A stretch of 21,468 nucleotides of DNA from Gracilariopsis chorda (taxonomy: Eukaryota > Rhodophyta > Florideophyceae > Gracilariales > Gracilariaceae). Of this stretch, positions 1 through 9,984 are shown in pieces. Both the position numbers and the translations under genes were made by a program. The notes beneath the pieces were generated by a model. It did no database searches. It had not been told where the DNA came from and saw nothing but the letters and a program-made list of their open reading frames with translations. The stretch spans positions 1 through 21,468 of the forward strand of contig NBIV01000843.1 of NCBI GenBank assembly GCA_003194525.1, written 5' to 3'. Each line of letters begins with the position of its first letter. The first letter of the stretch is position 1.

Positions 1-429
1 CTGGCAACCGCCTCTCGAGAGACAAGTTCAGACTGAACTTCAGAGTGTGCTCATGATGAGCGTTACATGAGAAGGGTACGACACGTTCCCACGTGCCGGA
101 AGCCGGCAGCGTTCCCGCTACCCGCTAGAGAGCCCACCGTGTTCACCATCTCCGAGCTCCATCGCCTCCGCTACGTTATCCCCTCTACTGTCCACGGGCA
201 CCGAGCATCATCGTGGCCTCCACTACGCTTCTGTCTACTTCATGGTCCGCCATACAGCCCCCCTGCGTTTGCGCATGGAACGATGGATGTGCCTTACATA
301 CGTCAAGTCCTGTGAAACAACGGGCAGCGCATCTGAGACGTAATGTCCCTGGCGAGGCGCCAGATGCGTATCCGCACTCGCCGCTTCGTACGGCTTGACT
401 TTCTTCGTCATGCGCAGCGCGGACTGCAG
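1..429. other. Upstream region without an identified gene
   Basis: I see no convincing coding sequence here. The open frames are short, overlap on both strands, and show no domain or signal peptide. The right end probably contains the promoter of the Kunitz-type gene that follows. Confidence 0.5.
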
Positions 430-436
430 TATAAAG
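430..436 (+). promoter_or_regulatory. TATA-box candidate of the Kunitz-type gene
   Basis: A TATAAAG motif lies 54 nt upstream of the chosen ATG at 490. That distance fits a core promoter with a short 5' leader. It is supported only by motif and position. Confidence 0.4.
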
Positions 437-489
437 CAAAAACCGTCGTCACCCCTGCTTCGTTGCAATGGAACGCCCACAACGAAACA

Positions 490-1556
490 ATGTCCCACCG
501 AACATCACCATCCCGTCTAGCTGCGTCCGCGATAGCCGCTTTAGCATTCGGCGCCTTTGCGCGCGCCACCCGTCTCACTCGACAATGTTCATTGGTGCCG
601 TTGTCCCCTTCGCTGTCCAACTGTACGCACCCCTCGAGTGGCTGGTGGTACCATCCGAGAAGCAACGTAAGTTCGTCCTCAAAGCCCGATCCAATTCTAA
701 CATCCGTGCTAACCGAAGCACAGCTTTGTTTCGCGTTAAAAACATGCCAACCGCCCCCGTTCGGCTCGTTTTCGGAATGCGCGGCTGCATGTCGACCCAG
801 CCCATGTGTGCAAAGCCCTCTGACAGGCCCCTGCAGGGCACGAAAAGTAGGATACTACTTTGAAGCAGGTCGTTGCAAGCCTTTGTATGGGGTCGCTGTG
901 GCGGTCGAATACCTTTCATTCTCTATCTGCTTGCCAACGTCATTGCGAACACATCCCGTACGCACGTATTCCGCACTCGGATCAGCGTTGCGTTCTTCAA
1001 TCGGAACATTCAACGGATTGTATGGCTGACAAGATGTTTGTCGAGGCGTTCTTCTACAACGCAAGTCTTGGCGTAAGTTGCTCTATCTAGTCGTTGGATT
1101 GTATTTGCGAAAGCTGCAGCATTCTGACTCTTTCTGGTTTTGCTCTTGAACTGCAGACATGTGACAAAGGCATTTGGAAAGGTTGCAGCGGCACGGAACC
1201 GTTCTTCAGTGCAAGAGCCTGCAACAAAGTTTGCGCGCAGTCTTCTCAACAGATTTCCGTCAGTTTTGGTAACTTACCGGGAGTTGTAGCCCCATCACAA
1301 AAACCAAAGCGTGCAAGCAATGTGAGAACAATGCCACTGTGCCATCCCGGCACTTGTCAAACAATATCCTTGCCTAAGTGTTCACGAAGCCGGACAGGTA
1401 TGTACCGCGGCCATGAAATATTCCGCAATCACCGCACTTCTCATGCAAGCCCCATCGAAACCTACACTTCGCATTGCAGAGTCTCGATGTTCTTGGCCAA
1501 ATTCCCTAGAGCACGGAGCAGACGCTCTCCCCTGCGTGAGATTATTAAATGTATGA
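490..1556 (+). CDS. Secreted multi-domain Kunitz/BPTI-type protease-inhibitor-like protein (spliced, two apparent frameshifts)
   Basis: The ATG at 490 was chosen because it opens a classic signal peptide: a basic start, then an Ala/Leu-rich core ending near FGAFARA. Three Kunitz-like six-cysteine domains follow. Domain 1 has C2-x15-C3 spacing once intron 667-723 is removed, and ends FGSFSECAAAC. Domain 2 begins PCVQSPLTGPCRAR (C1-x8-C2, as in BPTI) and ends NTFHSLSACQRHC. Domain 3 has FFYNASLG, then TCDKGIWKGC (C3-x7-C4) and ends ARACNKVC. A shorter cysteine-rich tail runs to the TGA at 1554-1556. In Kunitz inhibitors the residue after C2 is P1; it is Arg in domain 2, which predicts a trypsin-like target, but Thr and Met in domains 1 and 3. 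Introns are 667-723 (phase 0), 1073-1156 (phase 0) and 1398-1479. Two one-base losses, near 890 and 908, break domain 2 right at the YG-x-CGG core. These could be real decay or sequence errors. The Kunitz assignment rests on spacing and motifs, not on a search. Confidence 0.6.
667..723 (+). other. Intron 1 of the Kunitz-type gene
   Basis: The donor is GTAAGT, a CTAAC branch-like motif lies near 709-713, and the acceptor is CAG. The 57 nt stay in frame, so a read-through product is possible. Removing them restores the 15-residue C2-C3 spacing of Kunitz domains, and that supports splicing. Confidence 0.5.
1073..1156 (+). other. Intron 2 of the Kunitz-type gene
   Basis: This is an 84-nt phase-0 intron with donor GTAAGT and acceptor CTGCAG. 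It contains an in-frame stop, so it must be removed for domain 3 to be read. It lies one codon before C3 of domain 3, the same place as intron 1 in domain 1. Confidence 0.6.
1398..1479 (+). other. Intron 3 of the Kunitz-type gene
   Basis: The donor is GTATGT and the acceptor TTGCAG, 82 nt apart. Splicing gives a short last exon coding a tail with two more cysteines, ending at 1554-1556. No homology is available to confirm this exon. Confidence 0.45.
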
Positions 1557-1764
1557 TACAAACAATGCTATAGCTGTGTCTTCTCACTCTCCTCTCCTCA
1601 CTCGAGAACTCTACTCCCCTGCATCAGAACATCACGCGTCGCCGTAAGTTCTTCTCAGTCGCCTTCCAGCGTAGAACTGCGTCATCGTGTGAACTTCAGT
1701 CAAATGACACACCTCATGCCCGTCTTCTTTGTGGTCTCATTCTTGGCCATCGACTACCACAACA

Positions 1765-3083
1765 ATGCGTTTCTGGTTCTTGGCGTTCGCTCTTTTTATC
1801 CCTAATCCATTCCTCGCCACTTCCATGCACGACTGTGACGGCAGTAGTCCACGATCACTTTCTTAAATTCATTAACTTGCAGCGACGGGGAGCTCCAACC
1901 ACATTCCTCATGCCATTCTTCTCCTCATACATCACCAGCTTAGATCATTACGTTGCGGGGCTTTACCCATATGAAAAGGCGCTGGGGCCAGTTTGCCTCA
2001 CGAATTCAGAACTAGACAACTTCAAAGCTTTCGAGAATGCGTCTCTAGTGTACGGCGAAATTGATAAGCTGCATGAAGTGGACCCAGAACTGTTCTACCT
2101 TCCTCCGAGCATGGTTTCTGATTCTCAGCTTATGAGTCTTACGCACGACGAGCAGTCACTTGTGGATGGCGTTTTGGGACTTCACTTTGGAGGCACTGGA
2201 AAACCCTCCTAGTTCTATTGTTGATCTTGTTCGAAGCGTTTTACCTCCTGGACTGAAGATTTTATACGACCCTGAGTCTCAAACTGTTTGTGAACGTTTT
2301 TTGGCTTTCAAACAGTCTATTCCGGAAAATAAGCTGGTAACTTCGAACTACTTCATTGCAGACGTTGTCGCTACTGTTATCAGGGCCCATATGCTAGGGG
2401 TGCCCGACAACTACTCTCTATCCATTCTTCACCACGCAGTTGCATTCGTTTTCAATGGCATTCGCTGCGAGCGGCTTCAAAACGAGCAGCTAAAAGTAAG
2501 CCTTGTGTATCTTTCCTTTTACAATGAAGCTTTCCGAATCTACACAGCCTCGAAAGACTTGTCCGAAGTTCCACAAATTCCTGTTTCTCTGGTTCAAGAA
2601 CTACTTTCGGATGACATTCGAATTCTTTCCAGCTTCCATAGCTGGGGCAGACTAGAACATATTTTCTACGACGGTTCTGTGATGAAGAAAGTTCACATAT
2701 CCGACAAGATCTTCGCAACGGAAATATTGAGTGAAATCACGGATTCGCTTTCAATCCCGCTTCCCTCTCCTGAAGCTTCCGAAACGAGCTCGACGCATGG
2801 GATCTCTTTACATCCCGCATACCGCTCAGTATACACTTGTGCCGAAGCTTACTTTGCCTATCCATCAACTCCCGCGACAAGCATGAGTGAATGCTGTGCA
2901 GATATTTGCTTGGATCCAGCGCTGTATCAATCGGTTGGGATTACATCCACCTCAGAATGTTGCGGCTATTGTAACGAAGAATCGTGCCCCCTCGACAGCA
3001 GCAACCCACTTAGCCAACTGGCTCCGATTCATCTGGAACCGTATGGATATGTCCCTCCTACTACAACCCCAATAGATATCTAG
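1765..3083 (+). CDS. Unrecognised, probably secreted protein with cysteine-rich C-terminus (N-terminal structure unresolved, one apparent frameshift)
   Basis: I do not recognise the family. An ATG at 1765 opens a signal-peptide-like stretch (MRFWFLAFALF...) that reaches a stop at 1855-1857. The main reading frame is open from before 1883 and runs to about 2160. A TTAACTTGCAG acceptor ends at 1882, so an intron probably joins the two, but no donor gives the right phase. Near 2160 the frame shifts by one base and continues to the TAG at 3081-3083. The body is about 400 residues, acidic and leucine-rich, with ordinary globular composition. The last 70 residues hold cysteine clusters (SECCADIC, SECCGYC) followed by a Pro/Thr-rich end. 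It lies about 210 nt downstream of the Kunitz-type gene on the same strand. Both genes may be secreted, but nothing shows they are co-expressed. Confidence 0.5.
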
Positions 3084-3979
3084 AGCTACATTGCACATTC
3101 GAGTTAGCAATGCTTGGAATGTGCGGTAGCGTGTTTAGTTGCACATTGCAATACTCTTCCAGAAAGTTGGACTGTACAAGGTGCACTGAGATGAGCGAAA
3201 CACGGCCGGTACTTTGTTTTTTGTTCGGTTGTGATGGGAGCTTTAGATTGCAATCCAATCACGTGTTCAGTAGTGCGCTTGATCCATTGCTTAGGCGACC
3301 GTCATGGTTGGTCACATGTGGTTGTACGTATAACTACACCGTTAATGGTTGCACTCTTGGGCAAGGGCAAGCTGATATATTTCGTGCTGGAAACTTGTTC
3401 ATCAGGAACAGAAACGAGAACGAGCCTTCCCATACGTAACTTTCTAGGAATACGTCGTGCGTTGCGAGCATACAATTAAGTAAAACGTATTTCCACATCG
3501 ACTCTAGTTGTACAGCAGAAACATATCATTCGGTTTGTGAAGAAACATCCTGTGAGCCGGAATGGAAAATGTAATTCTTCCAGAATCCATGCCAACACAT
3601 GTGGAGAATCACATGTCTTGACGAATGGCGTACGGGGTTTGGTTACATGCTAACCGTCCTGAATTGATTAAGGCAGCATTGTATGCGGAGGAGATGTGAT
3701 GAGCTGCGCTTGGCACACGGGGTAATTGATACAACTGATGTAGGACTTTCATAAGAGGCTCGAATATGGTCAGTGCGGTATGGGTATGCTTGTTGAGCTT
3801 GAGAAGGAACGGTTTGGTAAAAGGTGTGTTGTGATAGGTTCAGACGACGGTAGGTACCGTTTACATCGTTTATGCGCTGAAGCGCTTGGCGAATTCACGG
3901 GCAGCAGGGTTTCATCGGCCAGAGTGTATGCTCCGCGCAGGGTGAGTGAATGCGGGAACTGACGATTCGGTAAAGTGCC
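3084..3979. other. Intergenic stretch, no gene identified
   Basis: About 0.9 kb with only short, overlapping open frames and no recognisable domain, tRNA or repeat. It separates the unrecognised secreted-type gene from the 5S rRNA unit. Confidence 0.5.
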
Positions 3980-4180
3980 ATCGGGACAAGGGTGACGAAT
4001 ACGAAACTGTGTGGTACACGGGTAGGTAGGTAGAGAGTAGAGGATGGATAAGTTTCGGCCGTTTTGAAAGTGCGTGGCACAGGTTTAAGCTTTTAGGAAA
4101 GCTGTGGCCAAGCTGGGTGTTCATATGGATGTGGTGAAGAGTACAGAGTTTAAGTAGGAACAGGGGGTGAAGTGAGTATC

Positions 4181-4229
4181 ACATTCAACCATACCACGTC
4201 GCCAAACGCCGGATCCCATCCCGAACTCC
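4181..4229 (+). rRNA. 5S rRNA gene, 5' part (nucleotides 1-49)
   Basis: Identical to the first 49 nt of the intact 5S gene at 13704-13823. It begins with ACATTCAAC, the 5' strand of helix I. Identity stops at 4229, where the retrotransposon begins. The internal promoter is not in this part, so it is unlikely to be expressed alone. The upstream element TTTAAGTAGG, about 25-35 nt before nucleotide 1, is conserved in both units and may be a TATA-like 5S promoter element. Confidence 0.88.
4217..4229 (+). repeat. Target-site duplication, left copy (13 bp)
   Basis: CATCCCGAACTCC, 5S nucleotides 37-49. The same 13 bp recur at 9902-9914 on the other side of the element. In the intact 5S copy the sequence occurs once. 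Confidence 0.9.
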
Positions 4230-4283
4230 CGAATCACAATCTTCGAAAAAAAAACTTCATAAATTTATTCAAAAACCCACATT

Positions 4284-5606
4284 ATGAACGGGCCGGAGCG
4301 CCCAGAATGCCCACCACCGTCGCAACTTGCGCCGAAAACGAACAAGCGACCCCACCAAGGTGACAAAACAAGTAACCTCACGCCAATATCTAAACGTAGA
4401 ACGGACCGTAAAGTATCACTGAGAAATAAGACAAAAGGTCTTGGCACCAATCTCAATACACAGGGCGATTCTCATGAAGTAGATCCCATCAACCGACAAG
4501 ATGAAGAAATGGAAGACAATATTACGTCTATAGCTGCCAATACTGTTCCCTCCACTAAGAACGTCCAGAAAGAAACTAAGAGCACTTCAGCAAATAACCT
4601 GCCGCATGTCGTCCACAACGATATAGTGGAATGCACGATAAAAAACAACGCCTCAGACACGAATATGCTGGATGTAGATAGGAATTCGAATGAAATAGAA
4701 GTATCAACAATCGATGTACATGATAAGGAGAACTCGGCAGACGAGAATCCTCATAATGAAGATAGTGGAAGTCTTTTACAGGATACACAAAGTGCAGATA
4801 ATGAACAAGCTGTAACCAAGAGTTCAGGCCATTCCAAAGCTAGAAAACAGAACTGGACTCTGACTGATGAGGTTCTTGCAGATCTGAAGTGCGCTTATTG
4901 CGAGGATATCGGTAGCATAAGACCTAGTGGTCAGAACAGAAACGATCCGTATAGAGGACCAGCTCTAAAATGCAAATTATGCACTCGTAGGTTTCAGGGA
5001 AGATCGGTAATGAACTTATTGCATGCTGCTGCTCATAGTCCAGTAGTTTTTTCTGCTTTGAAAACAGCTGAAGAGTGGATACAGGAAAACAAAAAACAAA
5101 TTGCAGCGCAGAAAGAAGAACAGAAGCAAGCCATGCAGGCGAAGAAAAGCAAGGAACAGCCACCAGATTGGATTCAAATCGCACTTCGTGATCATAAACA
5201 TAAGCTTCGATGCCCGAACTGTCAGGCACAAGGAAAATTTACTCTACATGGTAGATCAAAAGGTCTGAAGGTTCTTCGTTGCACTGAATGCAAAACAACC
5301 CAACCCGGGGATGCTGCTGATTCTGTTATGAGTAAAGCGTTGGGCAGTGACTGGCAAAAACAGATTACTCGTGGGTATCATACCCTAAACTTCACTGACA
5401 GTATACAAGAACACTGTTTCCCATCACGTCTAGCCGAAAAGCCACGCCATGTGCCTGCACCCAGGAATCTGCCGAAATACCACCCATATCTTACCATGAT
5501 ATTCAAAATAAGATTGGATTACAAATCTCTGAAGAAGAAGGACAGGGACAAGACAAATGGAAGAACAGAATGGGACCGATCGCACCTTACGCATGGCTAT
5601 CAATGA
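4284..5606 (+). CDS. Retrotransposon ORF1, intact first part (440 aa), zinc-ribbon-like nucleic-acid-binding protein
   Basis: The ATG lies 54 nt into the element. Residues 1-190 are low-complexity and polar, rich in Asn, Lys, Glu and Ser, and probably disordered. Two CxxC...CxxC modules follow: C203/C206 with C230/C233, and C310/C313 with C333/C336. The spacing suits zinc ribbons rather than the CCHC knuckles common in ORF1 proteins. A Lys/Gln/Glu-rich helix lies between them at about residues 265-300. ORF1 proteins bind the element RNA to form the particle used in retrotransposition; that role is inferred from position. The stop at 5604-5606 is probably a frameshift, since the next frame continues with similar composition. 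Confidence 0.75.
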   Translation: MNGPERPECPPPSQLAPKTNKRPHQGDKTSNLTPISKRRTDRKVSLRNKTKGLGTNLNTQGDSHEVDPINRQDEEMEDNITSIAANTVPSTKNVQKETKSTSANNLPHVVHNDIVECTIKNNASDTNMLDVDRNSNEIEVSTIDVHDKENSADENPHNEDSGSLLQDTQSADNEQAVTKSSGHSKARKQNWTLTDEVLADLKCAYCEDIGSIRPSGQNRNDPYRGPALKCKLCTRRFQGRSVMNLLHAAAHSPVVFSALKTAEEWIQENKKQIAAQKEEQKQAMQAKKSKEQPPDWIQIALRDHKHKLRCPNCQAQGKFTLHGRSKGLKVLRCTECKTTQPGDAADSVMSKALGSDWQKQITRGYHTLNFTDSIQEHCFPSRLAEKPRHVPAPRNLPKYHPYLTMIFKIRLDYKSLKKKDRDKTNGRTEWDRSHLTHGYQ

Positions 5607-6686
5607 AACGGAATGGGCAATTCTAGTAGAGACAATCAAGGACCTAAAGACTACTGTGAATTCCTGAAGCACCAGAACAAAGTGTTAACAGAGAAGCTTG
5701 CACAGCTTACCAGCAATCAAACTGCGACTACAAACCACGACACACCGCTTTCACACATCAGGTCCCAGGACGCTCAGCTATACAAAGGAATGGCCCACAC
5801 TGCATGCATTACAACATCAACACGAATCTGAAAACAAGCGTACGGAAGACCTAAGACTTCAGCAACAGGGAGGCAATACTAAGACATGGTCATCTATTGT
5901 CAGACAGGAACGTATGTCCAAGCTTCCTGATGAGCAAAGAATGAAGATTCATCAAACCTACAAGCAATAGAGATCAGCATTTACGTATGAATACCGCTCC
6001 GGAAGTTGATGTAGTCTACATCAAAGGTCTTAAACGTTCCCCATATGGGCTTATCAGGCGATCCTTGCAACACAGCATCCCACGTTCTTCAACTGCTTTG
6101 GTTTATCTTATATTGGAGGATCAATCCTAGAGATAATTACGCTAAAGTCGCACAAGCACAGACTGATAGAAACACTTCAGCTTTTTAGGATTACAACACA
6201 TGGCAAACTTCTCGATAAGGGATGACGCGATGAAGAGCAGGGCGAAAATAGTGACAAGAAGACTCGAGAAATGCAAAATTAACCCGACTCATTAGACGAA
6301 TGCAGCGCTGTGTTCGAAACTCAAAAAAACCCTCTGGCAACAAGATGGTATGCTGCGAGGCTGCAAGAAGCAAATAAGCGCATGACCGAACTAGACGCCA
6401 AAATATCTGATAAGCGTACCAAAGACACTGCGTCTACTCAGATCACCGAAGCACCAACTGCAGTTCAATCAGTAAGTGCGGACGCCGATGAAGTAGTTCA
6501 AGAAAGCCCTCCCACCCCGGTTGTAATAATGTCACTAACACTGGGTCCATAGAACCGAAGCCTGGAAAAACTGATGAACACAAACATGTATTGCACCCAG
6601 AAGATGCAAACTGCAGTAAGCAAGACACGGACACAGAAATGACAGATCGCAGTCCAAAAGCCAACCAGCCTCCATTCTCATCGTAG
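5607..6686 (+). pseudogene. Retrotransposon ORF1, broken second part
   Basis: The reading continues in pieces across all three frames. There is a coiled-coil-like stretch (ETIKDLKTTVNS, then HQNKVLTEKLAQLTSN) near 5600-5730, then WSSIVRQERMSKLPDEQR near 5890-5945. A conserved-looking segment follows: VDVVYIKGLKRSPYGLIRR near 6010-6060 and YIGGSILEIITLKSHKHRL near 6105-6165. A polar tail ends at the TAG at 6684-6686. At least four frameshifts are needed. The GGS...EIITLK segment looks like a nucleic-acid-binding fold of ORF1/gag, but that is a guess from its appearance. Confidence 0.6.
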
Positions 6687-6688
6687 AA

Positions 6689-9600
6689 ATGGCTCCACAA
6701 CGAAACTTCTCGGTTGGGACGTACAACATTCGTGGCTTAAAATCGAATGAGCAATTGGTCGCTGAATGGATTCAACGCTCAGGCATTGCAGTAGCGGCAA
6801 TAACGGAGACCTGGCTCAAGCCTGAGGACGATGTTGACTACTTTATAACTGAGCATGTAGCTCTAGAACCTCGATGCCCAAATGGAAAAGGATACGGGGG
6901 GGTTGCTCTATCCATTCACCCGCTTCTTAGATATCAAGTGCTCAAGAAGTGCACCACAACTATTTATCAATACATTGCCATCAAATCCCAGGGAATTTCA
7001 ATTGTAGGCTTGTACTTGTCTCCAGCAGCAACAGCCCAACAAACCGAAGAGTGTTTCAAAGAGATTGGAGACCTGATTTGCTCACCATTCATAATAATGG
7101 GGATTTCAACGCCAGGCACAAAGACTGGGACAAAAGTGAGAACAGACGTGGTCGATACTTACAAAAGCATGCGGTACAAAGAAAATGGACCATCAATACC
7201 CCTAAGGAAGACACACACCACCCAGCACCTAGCACGGGAAATCATAGTTCAACTATTGACTTCTTCATCACTCAGGGGATTCACCTCCAAAGAGCGGTGA
7301 TAAATTCTGGACCATGGGAGGGTGTAGTGATCATTATCCGGTCTATGCCAAGACAAATACAACCTGGACACTGCAAGAGCGCATGACATGCAAAACAGTC
7401 TCCCATCACCGCAGACTGAAACCGAATCTCCTTCACAAGGCAGTGCAACTATACAGAAAAACCATTCCCATGACAACAACAAAAATTGAAGCCTGTCAAT
7501 CCGAAGTTGAGTTGGATACACTTCTCACTAGTATTGAACATACGTTACTACTACCTTGGCAACGTCATATACAATGGAAGCCGGGAAAGCCACGTATTGG
7601 GTGGTCAAAACGTATACATGAACTGTCCAAACAAAGATCGAAAGCATACGCCGTGCCAAACACACAAAGAAAAGCGAGGATTGGAATGCATATAAGAAAC
7701 TTGACCGAAGGTGAAACGAGAAGCAAAGCAAATGCGCGAGATTAGAATGCATAATACCTTCCAACAGCTCGCAGAGAGCTCTGTGACGGATGCTTCCCGC
7801 AAACTCTCCACCTAACGAGAGAGAAGAAACGCAAAAAGTCTTCAACATTGCACCAAGGCGGACCACTCGACCTGCAACAGTTTTCCGCGTATATTGCTAC
7901 CCCACAAGGAAAAGGTTATGTACCAACAATGCATCCTTTCAAAGTCGATAAGGAGTTTCAGGACCTTGTTGTTACCTCGATCAAAGAAGCTCAAAATGGA
8001 AAAAGTTGTGGCCCTGACGGAGTATTTGTTGAAGCATTGAAAACCGAGCCAGAAATGTTTGGCAAACTACTCACAGAAATATGGGCAAAGTGTGGTACAA
8101 TTCAGTATATGCCACTCAGTTGGCGATCAGCACGACTAGTGCCAATTCACAAAAAGGGAGATAGAAGCAATCGAAGAACTACCGCCCGATCACAGTCATA
8201 TCACAACTTCGAAAGCTAATTGACAAGGCAATTGACAAATCCATTCGCAGTAGATACACATTTCATCCTGCGCAGCTGGGTTTTAGACAAAATGTGGGAG
8301 TTGAACACGCTATTATCCGCAGCACCAGAATGCTAGAAACTGGCATGCCATTTACGGCAGTTCTCGATCTGAAAAAGGCTTATGACACTGTTCCAAGAGA
8401 CAAGCTCATGCAAATTGTGGAGCAGAAACTTCCAAAACACATTGCCAATATGATTGCATATCTGTTACAGCCAACAATTCTTCGCACTGCAAGAGACAAT
8501 ACCTCAAAAGAGGGAAAAGACGACAATGTAGTCAGAATTGGAGTTCTCAAAGGAGATCCGCCGAGCACAACCCTGTTTAACATGTACATGGATAAGTACG
8601 CAGAACAAATCTTACCACACACGAAACATTATCGAAACCGAAACTATGGTCTGATCATGTTTGCCGACGATGTAAAAACTGCAAACTCGCACAGCACAGT
8701 GTCTCCAATCCGTACTCAATCTATCTTCAGCGTGGAGTGTTGAAAGTAATATGCAGTGGGGTATATCAAAATGCTACATATTACAACCGCGATTAGACAC
8801 TCCGAAAACATTCACGCTTGCGAACAGTGATCTCAAAAATGTCGACGACGTCGAATATCTGGGTGTTACTCTCTCCATTGATGGCATATCTTGCAAGAAA
8901 TCAATCAAGCGATGTGAAGCTGCACATCTACGTGTAAAAGACTTACAAAGTTTTGGCCTTAACAACCGAAAACTTGATGCACTTCGCACTATCCAACTTT
9001 CCAAACTCCTGGTGATGCCCATTGCAGAGTATGCCATACATATCACGCCTCCATCAAAACCATTTTCGAAAAGTTATGACCGTCTTCAAAAGCCATTATC
9101 CAATTAGCTATTGGATCAGTTCCAGAACGTCATGTGCCCGAGCAAGGAAATTGATAAAGTTTCCTCCATTACAATACAGAATCTCTTTACTTCTTGGAAA
9201 CTTACACCGAAAACTTCAGCAGAATATTTGAACTACTTCATGGAGACCACGACAAGAGAGACTTAGCACGGGATGATTTTAAGGCTTTCATTATTCACAA
9301 GACAAAGTTCGATCTCCCTCCACCAACCTCAAAGAAAGCTCTGTACGATTTGTGGGATAGGCTGTGCAAAACAGCAGCCCGTCCTATTCCTACTTTAATA
9401 GGAAAGTACTTTCCACCAATTCTCCATCTAAAGTGTTGCGTACTGCGCAACAGCGGACTGCGGTGGTATTTCAACCAGTTTCCTGTCCAAAATAGGTACA
9501 CCAGAAGCAGAGATTATGTTACTTTGCGAAAAAAACGGAGACTATCGATCAGCATATTGGATGCTTCGAGAAAACATGCAAAAGAGAAGTTGGTCGTTGA

Positions 9601-9692
9601 AAGATCGTAATGAAACTGAGCATGCTATTCAAAAACTTCTGCAGATTGATTCAAAGGCTTACACACATATTCTCGCAATAAGACATGAATGA
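6689..9692 (+). pseudogene. Retrotransposon ORF2: AP-endonuclease plus reverse transcriptase, frameshifted
   Basis: The ATG at 6689 follows the ORF1 stop by two bases. The endonuclease (6700-7350) shows TYNIRGL, ITETWL, GYGGVALSI, GDFNARHKDWD and SDHYPV, the usual catalytic blocks of APE-type LINE nucleases, which nick the target DNA. The reverse transcriptase (about 7920-8900) shows GKSCGPDGV, LVPIHKKGD, KNYRPITVISQL, GFRQNVG, LDLKKAYDTVP (motif A), LKGDPPSTTLFNMYMD (motif B) and FADD at 8660-8671 (motif C), then SKCYIL and VEYLGVTLS. The C-terminal part (9190-9692) is basic and has no recognised domain; I see no RNase H. The stop is TGA at 9690-9692. The frame changes near 7100, 7315, 7845, 8172, 8715, 9100-9195 and 9520, so this copy reads as broken. 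The intact length would be about 1000 residues, normal for LINE ORF2. Catalytic residues are preserved, so inactivation is recent or only apparent. Confidence 0.88.
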
Positions 9693-9901
9693 ACCATAGG
9701 TCATGAGACAAAACAACGACTAACGCTCTCTGAAAATGGCAGCAGCAGCTTCGATCTTGGGAAACATCTCCGTTGAAGGGTTGTAAGCTAGCTAGGAGGC
9801 CGAACGAATACTTTGTGCTTGAATGTTGACTAGACTCTGCAGAGTCGCCTACGCGCCCTGTATGGGGACATCAGGTGCTCTCTAAAGTAAACCATAAATT
9901 A
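9693..9901 (+). other. Retrotransposon 3' UTR
   Basis: 209 nt between the ORF2 stop and the 5S target site. It ends in AACCATAAATTA with no poly-A and no simple repeat. In site-specific LINEs the 3' UTR RNA is usually what the reverse transcriptase recognises, so a structured end is expected; I did not fold it. Confidence 0.6.
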
Positions 9902-9914
9902 CATCCCGAACTCC
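9902..9914 (+). repeat. Target-site duplication, right copy (13 bp)
   Basis: CATCCCGAACTCC, identical to 4217-4229. It marks the downstream edge of the insertion. Confidence 0.9.
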
Positions 9915-9984
9915 GAAGCTAAGCCGCGTTGGGCCGGGCTAGTACTGACATGAGGGATCGGTCTGGAATCCCGGTGTTGAATGT
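9902..9984 (+). rRNA. 5S rRNA gene, 3' part (nucleotides 37-120)
   Basis: Matches the rest of the intact 5S gene, ending GTTGAATGT, which would pair with the 5' end in helix I. It is one base shorter than the intact copy (CCC instead of CCCC before GGTGTTGAATG). It keeps the region of the internal control elements (A box from about nt 50, C box from about nt 80). It could therefore still bind TFIIIA and start transcription within the retrotransposon tail; that is inference. Confidence 0.88.

Larger units (their letters stand above)
4230..9901 (+). mobile_element. Non-LTR (LINE-type) retrotransposon inserted into a 5S rRNA gene
   Basis: A 5672-bp element in the same orientation as the 5S gene, flanked by a 13-bp target duplication. 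Order: a 54-nt A/T-rich leader, ORF1 (4284-6686), ORF2 with apurinic-type endonuclease and reverse transcriptase (6689-9692), and a 209-nt 3' UTR ending in TAAATTA without a poly-A tail. There are no terminal repeats. It looks full length but carries several frameshifts, so as written this copy is not autonomous. Insertion into a fixed site of a multicopy RNA gene is known for elements such as R1/R2 (28S), Keno (U2) and Mutsu (5S). I cannot assign a clade from sequence alone. Confidence 0.9.

Noticed and set aside
343..489. Earlier in-frame start of the Kunitz-type gene at 343
   Set aside because: It would precede the TATA candidate and place an Arg-rich stretch before the signal peptide; the ATG at 490 gives a normal secretory start.
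9880..9901. Poly-A tail at the retrotransposon 3' end
   Set aside because: The end is A/T-rich but has no A run longer than three, so it is a tail-less type end.
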